DNA from: Torreya grandis
Taxonomy: Eukaryota; Streptophyta; Pinopsida; Cupressales; Taxaceae
Direction of reading: 5' to 3'
DNA length: 64,000 nucleotides
NCBI GenBank assembly: GCA_037957365.1
Contig: JARHVA010003639.1
Location: 84,501-148,500 of the forward strand
Shown here piece by piece: positions 36,533 through 47,067 of the stretch (the first letter of the stretch is position 1; each line of letters opens with the position of its first letter). The translations under genes and the position numbers were made by a program. The notes beneath the pieces are model-generated. The model was not told the origin of the DNA. It worked only from the letters and a program-made list of their open reading frames with translations, and searched no databases.

Positions 36533-36603
36533 ATTGGTATCGGAGTAAGTTGCAGAAATTTTATTATGTAGGTAGTAGTTCCAACTTATTAGTTATCTCT
36601 AGA

Positions 36604-37560
36604 ATGGCAAATAGAAACAAATTTTCATTCTAGCCTCTATTGTTTACAGGAAGCAACTATTATTATTGGAGTATTACGATGAAGACCCTACTATTGTCCC
36701 AAGATATTTGGGAATTAGTGGAACTAAGATACATATAACATACAAATCTGAATGCTCTAAATGCTTTGATAGCAAACCAACAAACTTAGTTGAAAGAAGA
36801 CATAAAAAATGATAATTAGGCACTATTTGCTATCTAATCTGCATTGGATATTTCAAATTTCCCCCATTTTTATAGTATGACAAAATCAAATGATGCATGG
36901 GAGGCTTTAGAAATCTCATACCAAGGTTCAGACAAATTTAGATTGGTAAGATTGCAAACCTTAAGAAGAGATTTTAAAAATTGAAGTATGAAAGAAGCTG
37001 AATCTATTCAAGATTTTATTAGTAGGATTCAAGGTGTTGTGAATCAACATAGAACACAAGGGAGAGCAATTACAGATCAAAAATTGTAGAGAAGATGTAG
37101 AGATCTCTTCTTCCTAAGTTTGATCCAGTGGTGATAGCCATTGAAGAAATCAAAAATATCACCAACTTTAAAGTAGTAGAATTGATTGGTTCTTTACAAT
37201 CTCATGATGAGTGTATGCAACATTCTACAGAGATTTTAGTGCAATCTTTCCAATCTACAATGAATGTTGAAGACAAATCAACAACTCCTTTTTTTGAAAC
37301 AAATAAATCTCAAGGGGAACCTTATAATAATAGAGGATGTGGTAGAGGAAGAGAAAGAAGCAATAATAGAGGAACAGGAAGAGGTAGAAGTTTAGTGGAT
37401 TGGAGAAGCATCTAGTAAAATTATTGTAAATGTTTTGGACATTATGAATCTAAGTCTAGAAAAAATAAATCTGACTTGAACAAGTCAAGAGCCAACTATA
37501 ATGAAGAGTTTTTTGAAGATCCCAAGCACTCCATCTTCTTCATATGCAATTTAGTGAAAT
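36604..37560 (+). pseudogene. Copia B gag
   Basis: ATG 36604 opens MANRNKFSF, then a TAG where Gln is expected, PLLFTGSNYYYW (copia gag start), LLLSQDIWELVE, ANQQT, DAWEALEISYQGSDK, LQTLRRDFKN, ESIQDFISRI, QGRAITDQK and KFDPVVIAIEEIKN. From 37128 an open stretch gives FKVVELIGSLQSHDE and an Arg/Gly-rich RGCGRGRERSNNRGTGRGR. A knuckle remnant CKCFGHYESKS near 37430 has lost its outer Cys. Stops are mostly TAA/TAG in Gln positions, and there is at least one frameshift near 37090. Confidence 0.85.
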
Positions 37561-38530
37561 AAAATCAAAGATGTGTGGTTCTTGGATAGTGGATACTATA
37601 ATCATATGACAAGTAAATCTAATCTCTTTATCAAATTAGATGCATCTGTAAAATTCAAACAAAATTTGGTGATGATAAAGAGGGTTCTGTGATAGGAAAA
37701 GGTACCCTTGTTGTAAAAACTAAGCAAGGAGAAACTACTTATATTCATGATACTATGCATGTGCCCAAATTACAACATGACCTTTTAACTATTGGGCAAC
37801 ATGTAGTGAAATACTATAAAATTGTGTTTAAAGACAACTACTACAAAATATTTGATAAATCAACTAATTATCATCTTCCAGCAAAGGTTCCTATGATAGA
37901 GAACAGGTTATTTCCTCTCACATTGCATTCTACTACTATGCATGCCTTAAAAAAACAACAGATGATTCATGATTATGGCATCAATGTTATGATCATTTGA
38001 AGTTTCAAGGATTAATTTTACTTCACAAGAAGAATATGGTGAGAGGACTTCCAACAATTCAGACAAATGAAGAAGTTTGTTTAGGGTGTGCTTTTGGTAA
38101 GGAGCATCAAGATATTTTTCCAGTGAATAAATCTACAAGGGAAAAATCTTCCCTAGAGCTTGTCCATGTTGACATTTATCGTGATATGCAAGAGGAATAC
38201 TTAGGTAATAATCTTTATTTTTTGACATTCATTGATGATTTTTCTCATCATACATGGATTTAGTTTCATAAATAGAAATCTTAAGATTTTGAATGCTTAA
38301 ATTTTTTTAAAGTAATGGATGAAAAACAAAGCAGGTATCATCTAAAAATACTTAGAACAAATACAGGGGGATAATTCATGTCCAAAGAGTTTTCTTATTT
38401 TTATACAAAAATGGCATCAAGAGACAGCTTACTATAGCCTAAACCCCCCATTAAAATGGTATTATAGAAACAATGAGCCATACCATTATGGAAATGGCAT
38501 GAAGAATGTTGCAATAAAAAAATCTTCCAA
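37561..38530 (+). pseudogene. Copia B protease and integrase, degraded
   Basis: Protease remains as VWFLDSGYYNHM (37570-37610), then a shift into the open frame 37689-38000 with TTYIHDTMHVPKLQHDLLTI. The GAG-pre-integrase part has EEVCLGCAFGKEHQ (zinc Cys pair). The integrase core begins LELVHVDIYRDMQ and YFLTFIDDFSHHTW (first catalytic Asp). Beyond 38265 it is broken by stops and frameshifts, though LKILRTNT and IIETMSHTIMEMA mark the positions of the second Asp and the Glu. Confidence 0.8.
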
Positions 38531-39099
38531 ATTGTTATTAGTGAGAAGCAATGTCAACAAAACTATACATCTTGAATAAAAACCAAACAAAAGTATTTCA
38601 CAACATCAATCCAAAGGAAGCTTGGAGTTGTCACAAGCCTTCAATGGCTCTTCTTTGTGTCTTTGGTTGTCCTACATATCTTCATATTCCTTAGAAGTGG
38701 AAGAAGTTGGATGAAAAATCCCAACATTGTATCTTTGTGGGTATTCTGATGTAACTAAAAGATACATATTCTATAATCTTGACACAAAGAAATGGACTAT
38801 TAGTCGGGATGTGGTTTTTGATGAAGGGGGACAATGGCAATGGAAAAAAGGTGCATAACAAGAAACACCACCAGTAGTAATGGATAAAGAAGTTGGAAGT
38901 GTTCCTCCTCTCCCCACAAGCTCAAGTGGAATTTCAAGCCCCATTAGCATCTCAAGTTCAAGCTCTCCAAGCTTAGGTTCACCAGGTTCATCTACTATCA
39001 TACCTTTAGGTGATAGTTTAATTCTAGCATCAAGTCCAAGCTATTCAAGAAATGTATGAATTTTAAATGAAATTTATTAGAGGATTAGTGTGAATCCAA

Positions 39100-40660
39100 T
39101 TGCTAATTTTGATTTTCTTAGTAAAATTCAAGTTGAACCCTCTGTATATAAAGAAGCAGTAAAAGAAATGCTATGGATTGATGCTATGAATGATGAGATG
39201 AAAGCTATTGATAAAAATAATACATGGGAATTAGTGTAACTTCGAAAAGACAAATAGGTGTTTGGTGTCAAATGGATTTATAAGGTGAAATATCATTTAG
39301 ATGGTTCTATGAAAAGACATAAGGCAAAACTAGTTTCCAAGGGATTTGCAGAAACACCTAGAGTAGATTATTTAGAAATTTCACTCTAGTTGCAAGACTT
39401 GATACAACCAAGATTTTTTTGGCTATTTTTACACAATAAAAGTGGCCAATTTATCAGATGGATGTAAAATCAGCCTTCCTTAATGGTTATATAGATGAAT
39501 AATTCTATGTGGAACAATCCATGGGCTATGTAATTCTAGGTAAAAAAAAGTTGGTTTACAAGTTTAAAAAAAAATTATGGGTTGAAGCAATCTTCTCGTC
39601 GCTGGTATATAAGAATTGATAGTTATTTATTGAAGAAGGGATTTAACAGAAGCCATTTAGAGCCAACCATGCATGTCTAACATGTTTTTGTCTTTATGTT
39701 GATGATCTTATTTATACAAGTAAGAATGAAACTCTCATGGAGAAGTTTTAGGTAGAAATAAAACAAGAATCTGAAATGTCAGATCTAGGACTCATGCATT
39801 ATTTTCTTGGTGTGGAAGTACAACAATAAGCAATGGGTATTTTCATTTGTCAAAAAAATATGTTGTTGATTTATTTAAAATATTTATAATAATGACATGC
39901 ATCACAGTTACAACTCCCATAGCCCTTAGTGAGAAATTAACCAAGGAAGATGTGAGTTCCAAATTGGATGTTACTTTGTACAAAAGTTTGGTTGGGAGCC
40001 TCATGTACCTCACTAAAACAAGACCTAACATTATGTATGTTGTGAGTCTCATCTCTTTATTCATGTTGGATCCACATGAGTCTCATTGTTGTACTGTACA
40101 AAAAATCCTATGTTATGTGAGTGGTACACAAAATTTTGACATTCATTATTATTCCATTGAAAAATTTCAGCTAGTTGGCTACACAGATTCTGATTGGGTT
40201 GGTTTAGTTGATGATACAAAATCTACATCTAGTTATGTATTCTCACTTGGTTCTGGAGTTGTATCATGTAGTTGTAAAAAATAGGCAATCATGGCTTTCT
40301 TTTCAGCTGAAGCAAAGTATATTACAACAACAAGAAGTTGTCGAGCAATATGGATTCGAAGGATATTGGAGGATTTACATTTGATTCAAGAACATCCAAC
40401 TACACTTTTTTCTTTTTTTTAATAATAATAGCACTATTACCATGACGAACAATCACGCGTTTCATGCTAGATCAAAACATATCAAGATCCGACATCACTT
40501 CATTGAAGATTTGGTACAAGACAAATAAGTTGAGTTACAATTTTGTCCTACTTCTCAACAAGTAGTTGATGTTTTTACCAAAGCTCTTCCTACAACCAGT
40601 TTTGTTGTATTACGACATTAGTTGAAACTCATCCCTGTTAATCATCCAAGAGGAGATTGA
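39100..40660 (+). pseudogene. Copia B reverse transcriptase and RNase H
   Basis: RT starts at EAVKEMLWIDAMNDEMKAI and NNTWELV, then [31 protein letters not shown] and YGLKQSSRRW pieces and [13 protein letters not shown] (39695) follow in shifting frames. The open stretch 39847-40284 has LYKSLVGSLMYLTKTRPNIM, YTDSDWVGLVDDTKSTSSY and GVVSCSCKK (RNase H). RSKHIKIRHHFIED and VVDVFTKALPTTS end the protein. The final codons GGA GAT TGA place the natural stop in the first three bases of the 3' LTR (40658-40660). The 38531-39099 interval is the Ser/Pro-rich integrase-RT linker, noncanonical and full of stops. Confidence 0.9.
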
Positions 40661-40925
40661 AGGAGTGTATGATTGAAGGAGTACATGATAATTGCGACTC
40701 GTTGATTGAGTTTTTCTTATTTTTAGTTAGGACAATTACATGTTAGTTTACTTTTAATTATTTATTTATAGCTGCTAATTACTCCATGTATTTAGATGTA
40801 TGAGATTTATTGTTTAGAGTTAACTACAAGGAGTATAATTTTTAAACTATTTGTTAACTCTTATACAACGCTTGTTAAACTCTTTAATTCAACACTCCTT
40901 ATTGTTAAATATGAAGATTATGAAC
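40658..40925 (+). repeat. Copia B 3' LTR, left piece
   Basis: Starts TGAAGGAGTGTATG after a purine run (AAGAGGAGAT) and matches the 5' LTR up to ...GATTATGAAC. TGAAC at 40921-40925 is duplicated at 46857-46861 because the chromovirus inserted here. Confidence 0.9.
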
Positions 40926-42079
40926 TGTCATGTACCCTTCTAGTTGACATATTTTCGAGCGGATGATTAGCCTATTATGCGACCCTCGTAGGCTAATAGG
41001 ATGGATAGAGGGTCTTGATAGAGATGGGTTGGAATTCGTTCGGGCACTTTCGGGCATGAATTAAGGGAGATATTAATATTTGATTGATTTAATCAAATAT
41101 TAATTATTTGAACTAATTTTAATTAATTATTAATTATTAATTATTAATGATTTGGTCTAATTTGAGGATGCAAATTCTAAATTAAGACTTGGTCTAATTT
41201 TAATACCCTAGTTCTAATTTAAGGAAGTCTAATTTAAGGGAGTCTAATTTTAGCAAGCACACCTTTGGAGGTGTATAAGAATCTCTCATGAGAGAGAGGT
41301 TGTATTCATGCTTATTATTGATATTGATTCTTGTTAAGAAATTCTTCTGTGAAGACTGAGCCAAGGGTTCCAGGATTCCAATTGCATTGAAGAACGTCAA
41401 CTCTTCATTGTGTGCGATTCAGAGGTTGTGAAAGATCAGCCGATCTATTGCCGAATTGAGAGATAACTTCACCCAGAAGTTATCATAGTATTACAGGTAT
41501 TTGAGAGATAACTTCACTCAGAAGCTATCACAAGGGTTTACAGGTATTTTCTTTATTTTGGGGTTTTGATTCAAGAATTATCCAGATATAGATCTTTTGT
41601 ATCAGCCCATAATTCTACATATCAAGATCAGGCATACAGGGTGTGTTATATCAGTGACCGTATGAATTCCGTACAGATCTGTAAAAATCCATACGCATCA
41701 ACAGGAAGTACAGGTACCGACATTGGCGAACAGATACTTACAGAGACCGACATTGATCGACATACTACCGACATCGGTGGAGTAACGACTGTAGATCGAC
41801 CGACGAGGGCAGTATAACCGGCGTCGGCGACTGTGTGTTTTACACGGCAGGCCGAGACGAACCAGATTCAGAATTCTTTTCCAATTTACAGAATATTCAG
41901 GCTATTCAGACTGTACTTTCGATAATTTTTTGTATACTTGACAGAGGATCTCTATTGTAAGCTTATGAGCAAATAAATAAGAAACTATACTGTGATTCAT
42001 TCATCTATTTGAAGATATTTTGCAAAAATTTAGATAAGCAATTTGGAGCTTTTGTTTTGATATTCGAAGGGATATTACA
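40926..42079 (+). repeat. Chromovirus 5' LTR
   Basis: 1154 bases, TGTCATGTACCC...GGGATATTACA. It contains an AT-rich (ATTAATTATTA) segment about 41117-41150 and a CG-rich segment about 41700-41830 with repeated CCGACAT phrases. At most of the single-base differences in that CG-rich part it has T or A where the right LTR has C or G. Confidence 0.97.
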
Positions 42080-42080
42080 G

Positions 42081-42092
42081 TGGTATCAGAGC
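42081..42092 (+). other. Chromovirus primer-binding site
   Basis: TGGTATCAGAGC, a perfect match to the complement of the initiator tRNA-Met 3' end, one base after the LTR end at 42079. Confidence 0.95.
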
Positions 42093-42114
42093 TAAATCCT
42101 GCCATCCTAAGGGT

Positions 42115-42398
42115 TTGACAGATCTTATGCAGCCACAAGGGTTGGGACCACACGGGTATTTCACGCACAGTAGAGCTTTGCTTGAAGGTACTCAAGTTCT
42201 AGAACAACCGCCGGAAGACATGGGTGATGATATTGGCAGGGCCCGTATTCCTCACCATCCGAGAGATCAAGATGATCCAGAGGTTTTACTTACTCTTAGA
42301 GAACTACGAGAAGGGTAGAGGCAGAGTCAGAGCTCTAGATTCTGGAAGCACGTCTATCTAGCATCCAGTACGAGGGATCATTCAGACTCCAGGGAGTT
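42115..42398 (+). pseudogene. Residual gag region of the chromovirus
   Basis: About 300 bases stand between the PBS and the protease, where a chromovirus normally has over 1 kb of gag. An open stretch 42115-42318 (MTDLMQPQGLGPHGY, Asp/Arg/Pro-rich) may be the original N-terminus. The bases just before 42399 encode LSSIQYEGSFRLQGV, the usual lead-in to the protease. No gag domain or zinc knuckle remains, so an internal deletion removed them. Confidence 0.6.
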
Positions 42399-44222
42399 TT
42401 GGCAGGACAGTGGGGCATTACCCTTCTTGACACAGGAGCCACACATAATTTCATTGATACTAGGTTTGTGGAGAAGTGTGGGCTCACCACAGAAGAGTTT
42501 GGGGGCATTAGAGTTAAGGTAGCTGACGGTTACACCCTCCGGTGTGAGCGGATGATCAGAGATCTTCCATTGCGCTTGAACAACTACGAGTTCAAGGTTG
42601 ATTATTATGTAGTCAACATGGGGGATATAGATTTGGTTTTGGGCATGAAGTGGCTTCGTTCCCTTCAGGTAGTCACTCTTAGTCTTAAAGATATGGAGAT
42701 CTATTTTGATGTAGATGGGAAGACTCACATTCTTAAAGCAATACGGGACGGCAACATCAAAACCATTTCTTTACATCGGATGGAGAGGCTCATGCGGCAT
42801 GATATGGTAGAGTGGGCTGCTGAGTGTACATTGGCACCAATGCAGGAGGGACAACAGAAGACCGAGTACCATCCAGACATTCAGCAGCTGAAAGTCAAGC
42901 ATGATAAGGTCTTTAGTGACATTCCACCAGGGAGAACTCCAGACAGGGGCATTGAGCATATTATTGAGCTTGAGGAGGGGGCTAAGCCCATTATGATTAC
43001 TCCTTATCGACATCCTAAGTGATTGAAGGATGAGATCGAAAGAACAATTAAGGAGTTACTGGCTATGGGTCATATTCGGCCAAGCAAATCACCATTTGCT
43101 TCTTCAGTTGTTCTAGTGAAGAAGAAGGATGGTACCCTACGAATGTGTATTAACTACAGAGCCTTGAATAAGAGGACCATTAAGAATAGGTATCCTATAC
43201 CCCGTATTGACGAGCTTATTGACGAGCTCCATGGTGCACATTACTTCACGAAGATAGACTTAAGATCAGGCTACCATCAAATCAGAGTTCGCGAGCAGGA
43301 CGTGGAGAAGACAGCTTTCCATTGCCATAGTGGACACTACGAGTTTATAGTGATGCCATTCGGGCTCACTAATGTGCCAGCAACATTTCAGTCCACCATG
43401 AATAGAGTCTTCCATTCACTTCTGAGGAGGTTTGTACTTGTTTTTTTTGATGACATTCTTATATACAGTAGGACTTGGCAGGAGCATTTGGCTCATCTGG
43501 AGACTGTTCTCAGCATCTTGGAGAGGGAATCCTTGTACGCCAAGGAGTCCAAATGTGATTTGGGGATGACCGAATTATTATACTTGGGTCATATTATCAG
43601 TGCAAGGGGAGTACGGATGGATCCTGAGAAGATCTGCGCCATCATAGATTGGCCTATTCCAGCAAACCTAACACAGCTAAGGGGATTTCTAGGTTTGTGT
43701 GGTTTTTACCGGAGGTTTGTGAATGGCTATTCACGACATGCAGCTCCCATGATAGATTTGACTAAAAAGGGTGCTTTTTGTTGGACACCTGAAGCACATG
43801 AGTGTTTCGAAAGGTTTAAGGAGTTGATGACTACGTGCCCAGTTCTGGCACTACCTAATTTTTTGAAGCCATTCGAGCTTCAGTGCGATGCCTCAGGCGA
43901 GGGCATTGGAGCGGTGCTTATGCAGGACAAGCACCCCATAGTATATGAGAGTCGTAAGCTTAGAGGACTAGAGAGACTGTACAGCATTTATGATAAGGAG
44001 ATGCTTGCTATCATGCATGCCTTGGCAAAATTTAGACAATATCTAGTGGGCAGCAAATTTTGCATCAAAACGGACCACAACAGTTTGAAACATTTCTTGG
44101 GGCAGGGAGATCTCAATGATCGTCAGCAGAAGTGGGTGAGTAAAATATAGGCATATGACTTTGACATCTCTTTCATCAAGGGCACCCAGAATGTTGTGGC
44201 CGATGCTCTTTCACGCAGGCCA
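42399..44222 (+). pseudogene. Chromovirus protease, RT and RNase H
   Basis: Protease LLDTGATHNFID (DTG active site) is followed by LGMKWLRSL. After TGA 43020 the RT follows: [70 protein letters not shown] and [10 protein letters not shown] (an FDD variant of YxDD). [14 protein letters not shown] is the connection. RNase H has [26 protein letters not shown] and [10 protein letters not shown], then TAG 44148 in the KIxAYDFDI box and NVVADALSRRP. All motifs are well kept and the frame does not shift. In the YDFDI box Gln is expected, so that stop fits a C-to-T change. Confidence 0.97.
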
Positions 44223-45713
44223 TTTTTGAGTACCATGGTCCACATTACAGAGGATTGGTGACATATGATAGTGGCAGAGTATGCCAATGATACATGGGCA
44301 TCTAGCATTGTTGAGGGATCGACGGTTGACACCAGATATACTCTTGTGGATGACCTGATCATTTACAAGAACAGGGTTTTTTTGATTCCAGGATCGTCGA
44401 TGAAGAACATTATCATGCGAGCTTTTCATGATATACCTACTGCAGGACATCCCAGATATTTCAAGACTTACAGACAGATTAGGGAGAGATTCACATGGAA
44501 AGGCCTCAAAGCAGATGTTCTTCAGTATGTGCGTGAGTGCCCTGTTTGTCAGCAGAACAAGTAGGAGAACACGTACCCAACAGGATTGTTGCAGCCACTT
44601 CCAATTCCTGACAGGAAGTGGGAGTGTTTGTCGATGGATTTCATTATGGGCTTGCCTAAAGCCCAAGGACGTGATTGCATATATGTAGTTGTGGATCGGT
44701 TAACGAAGTATGCTCACTTCTTCTCGATTACCACCACACATACAGCTACACAGGTAGCAGAGGTTTTCTTTCGAGAGGTATTCTGACTGCATGGATTACC
44801 TCGGAGCCTAGTGAGTGATAGGGATAGTCGGTTCCTGAGTCACTTCTGGCAAGAGGTGTTTCGACTTTGTGGGATCGAGCTTACACCTAGCACCAGCTAC
44901 CACCCGCAGACTGATGGACAAACAGAGATAGTGAACAAATGGGTGGAGGGTTACCTCAGGAACTACATTGCAGGGCAGCAAAAAGCTTGGGTCAAGTGGA
45001 TTCATCTGTGCGAGTATTGCTATAATACAACTTTCCACATGACCATTCAGATGTCTCCTTTTATGGCATTATACGGGTATGAGGCACCGAGTTTTCTAGA
45101 TTTGCTACTGAGTGACAGTAGAGTGCCGAGTGCTGGGGACCTATTGCAGGAGAGTCAGGATATTATGAGGACTCTCAAGGAGAATATTGCTAAGGCGCAG
45201 AATCAACAGAAGCAGTATGCAGATCAGCGGAGGACCGAGAGATCTTTTGAGGTAGGTGACATGGTCTATCTTATGCTGCAGCCTTACCAACAGTCTACTC
45301 TTAAGAAGAGTGGGGCAGAGAAGCTTAAGCCACTTTACTACGGTCCTTTTCGGATCCTAAGACGCGTTGGAGAGATGGCTTATGAGCTAGAGCTTCCTAC
45401 AGAGAGCAAGGTACACAATGTCTTTCATGTATCACGCCTCAAAAAGGCGTTAAGACACCGTGTGATACCTTCTACAGTTTTACCTCCCTTAGATGATGAG
45501 GGAAAATTGATTTGAGTACCTGAGTCCATCTTGGAATCTAGAGAGAGACAGTTGCGTCGACAGACTATCAGGGAATATTTGGTAAAGTGGAAAGATTTGC
45601 TAGTTGAGGATGCGACATGGGAAAGCGAAGATATTCTACAGCATCTAGAGTTGAGATTGCTTGAGGGCAAGCAATTTCAGGAGGGGTGGACTGTCATGTC
45701 CCCTTCTAGTTGA
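44223..45713 (+). pseudogene. Chromovirus integrase with chromodomain-like tail
   Basis: Same frame as RT. Zinc domain HDIPTAGH with CPVC (HHCC), catalytic Asp in [11 protein letters not shown], second Asp in LVSDRDSRF, Glu in QTDGQTEIVNKWVE. GPY/F-type module KLKPLYYGPFRILRRVGE, then NVFHVSRLKKAL. The tail SILESRERQLRRQTIREYLV and VKWKDLLVEDATWESEDIL is a chromodomain-like fold that would target heterochromatin. Stops are TGA 44259, TAG 44562, TGA 44784 and TGA 45513; the last two sit where Arg (CGA) is usual. The frame ends at TGA 45711-45713, 22 bases inside the right LTR, so the C-terminus is LTR-encoded. Confidence 0.95.
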
Positions 45714-46856
45714 CATATTTTCGAGCGGATGATTAGCCTATTATGCGACCCTCGTAGGCTAATAGGATGGATAGAGGGTCTTGATAGAGATGGGTTGGAA
45801 TTCGTTCGGGCACTTTCAGGCATGAATTAAGGGAGATATTAATATTTGATTGATTTAATCAAATATTAATTATTTGAACTAATTTTAATTAATTATTAAT
45901 TATTAATTAATTATTAATTATTAATGATTTGGTCTAATTTGAGGATGCAAATTCTAAATTAAGACTTGGTCTAATTTTAATACCCTAGTTCTAATTTAAG
46001 GAAGTCTAATTTAAGGGAGTCTAATTTTAGCAAGCACACCTTTGGAGGTGTATAAGAATCTCTCATGAGAGAGAGTTTGTATTCATGCTTATTATTGATA
46101 TTGATTCTTGTTAAGAAATTCTTCTGTGAAGACTGAGCCAAGGGTTCCAGGATTCCAATTGCATTGAAGAACGTCAACTCTTCATTGTGTGCGATTCAGA
46201 GGTTGTGAAAGATCAGCCGATCTATTGCCGAATTGAGAGATAACTTCACCCAGAAGTTATCATAGTATTACAGGTATTTGAGAGATAACTTCACTCAGAA
46301 GCTATCACAAGGGTTTACAGGTATTTTCTTTATTTTGGGGTTTTGATTTAAGAATTATCTAGATATAGATCTTTTGTATCAGCCCATAATTCTACATATC
46401 AGGATCAGGCATACAGGGTGTGTTATATCAGCGGCCGTACGAATTCCGTACAAATCCGTAAAAATCCATACGCATCAACAGGAAGTACAGGTACCGACAT
46501 CGGCGAACAGATACTTACAGAGACCGACATCGGTCGACATACTACCGACATCGGCGGAGTAACGACTGTAGATCGACCGACGAGGGCAGTATAACCGGCG
46601 TCGGCGACTGTGTGTTTTACACGGCAGGCCAAGACGAACCAGATTCAGAATTCTTTTCCAGTTTACAGAATATTCAGGCTATTCAGACCGTACTTTCGAT
46701 AATTTTTTGTATACTTGACAGAGGATCTCTATTGTAAGCTTATGAGCAAATAAATAAGAAACTATACTGTGATTCATTCATCTATTTGAAGATATTTTGC
46801 AGAAATTCAGATAAGCAATTTGGAGCTTTTGTTTTGATATTCGAAGGGATATTACA
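45692..46856 (+). repeat. Chromovirus 3' LTR
   Basis: 1165 bases matching 40926-42079, preceded by the polypurine run GAGGGGTGGA (45681-45690) and followed by TGAAC (46857-46861). It includes an 11-base expansion of the ATTAATTATTA segment and keeps more CG dinucleotides than the left LTR. Confidence 0.97.
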
Positions 46857-46965
46857 TGAACAGCGCTTGATATTGAATAAAAGTATTTTCTTTTGAGTCT
46901 TTATATTTCTAATAATATATATTATTTTATTGAGCAGTTGGTTATTATATTTACTTTGTAGTTTA
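46857..46965 (+). repeat. Copia B 3' LTR, right piece (truncated)
   Basis: TGAACAGCGCTTGATATTG...TTTACTTTGTAG continues the copia B LTR after the guest element. It breaks off where the 5' LTR still has about 50 bases to run (TTTTTAACAGC to TTTCA) and joins gene-derived sequence at about 46966. Confidence 0.85.
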
Positions 46966-47067
46966 GTTTCCTTGGCCTCGCAATGCATCGCTCAAGTTGA
47001 CGGAATGAAAACACATCTTAGATTGCTTACCGACAATGATTGTTACTCCATAACCTTGGCATGTTAT
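46966..47067 (+). repeat. Right copy of the ~100-bp duplication flanking copia B
   Basis: Partner of 36006-36108. The sequence runs on through GTTAT into the rest of the gene, so it represents the unoccupied target site joined to the truncated LTR. Confidence 0.85.

Larger units (their letters stand above)
40926..46856 (+). mobile_element. Ty3/gypsy chromovirus nested in copia B
   Basis: LTRs 40926-42079 and 45692-46856, both TG...CA. The PBS is one base after the left LTR, the polypurine tract is at 45681-45690, and TGAAC target duplications lie at 40921-40925 and 46857-46861. The LTRs differ at about 20 positions plus an 11-base indel (an extra ATTAATTAATT-type unit in the right LTR). It is therefore the youngest insertion here. 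The internal region is only 3.6 kb: most of gag is deleted, while protease, RT, RNase H, integrase and a chromodomain-like tail lie in one unbroken frame with six stops. It is non-autonomous. Confidence 0.97.
36109..46965 (+). mobile_element. Ty1/copia retrotransposon B, split by a nested element
   Basis: 5' LTR 36109-36532, PBS 36534-36545, degraded gag-pol 36604-40660, then a 3' LTR in two pieces (40658-40925 and 46857-46965) separated by a chromovirus (40926-46856). Without the guest it is about 4.9 kb. The 3' LTR lacks roughly its last 50 bases and joins directly to a duplicated piece of the DUF247 gene. The pieces of the two LTRs compared differ by about 16%, so it is older than copia A and much older than its guest. 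The order protease-integrase-RT-RNase H marks it as copia. Confidence 0.9.

Noticed and set aside
36534..36545. tRNA-Met-like sequences as tRNA genes
   Set aside because: These and the sites at 42081 and 35313 are only 12-13 base primer-binding sites next to LTR ends; no cloverleaf surrounds them.
44123..45038. Minus-strand frames across the chromovirus integrase
   Set aside because: The plus-strand frame has all integrase motifs; the opposite frames have none.
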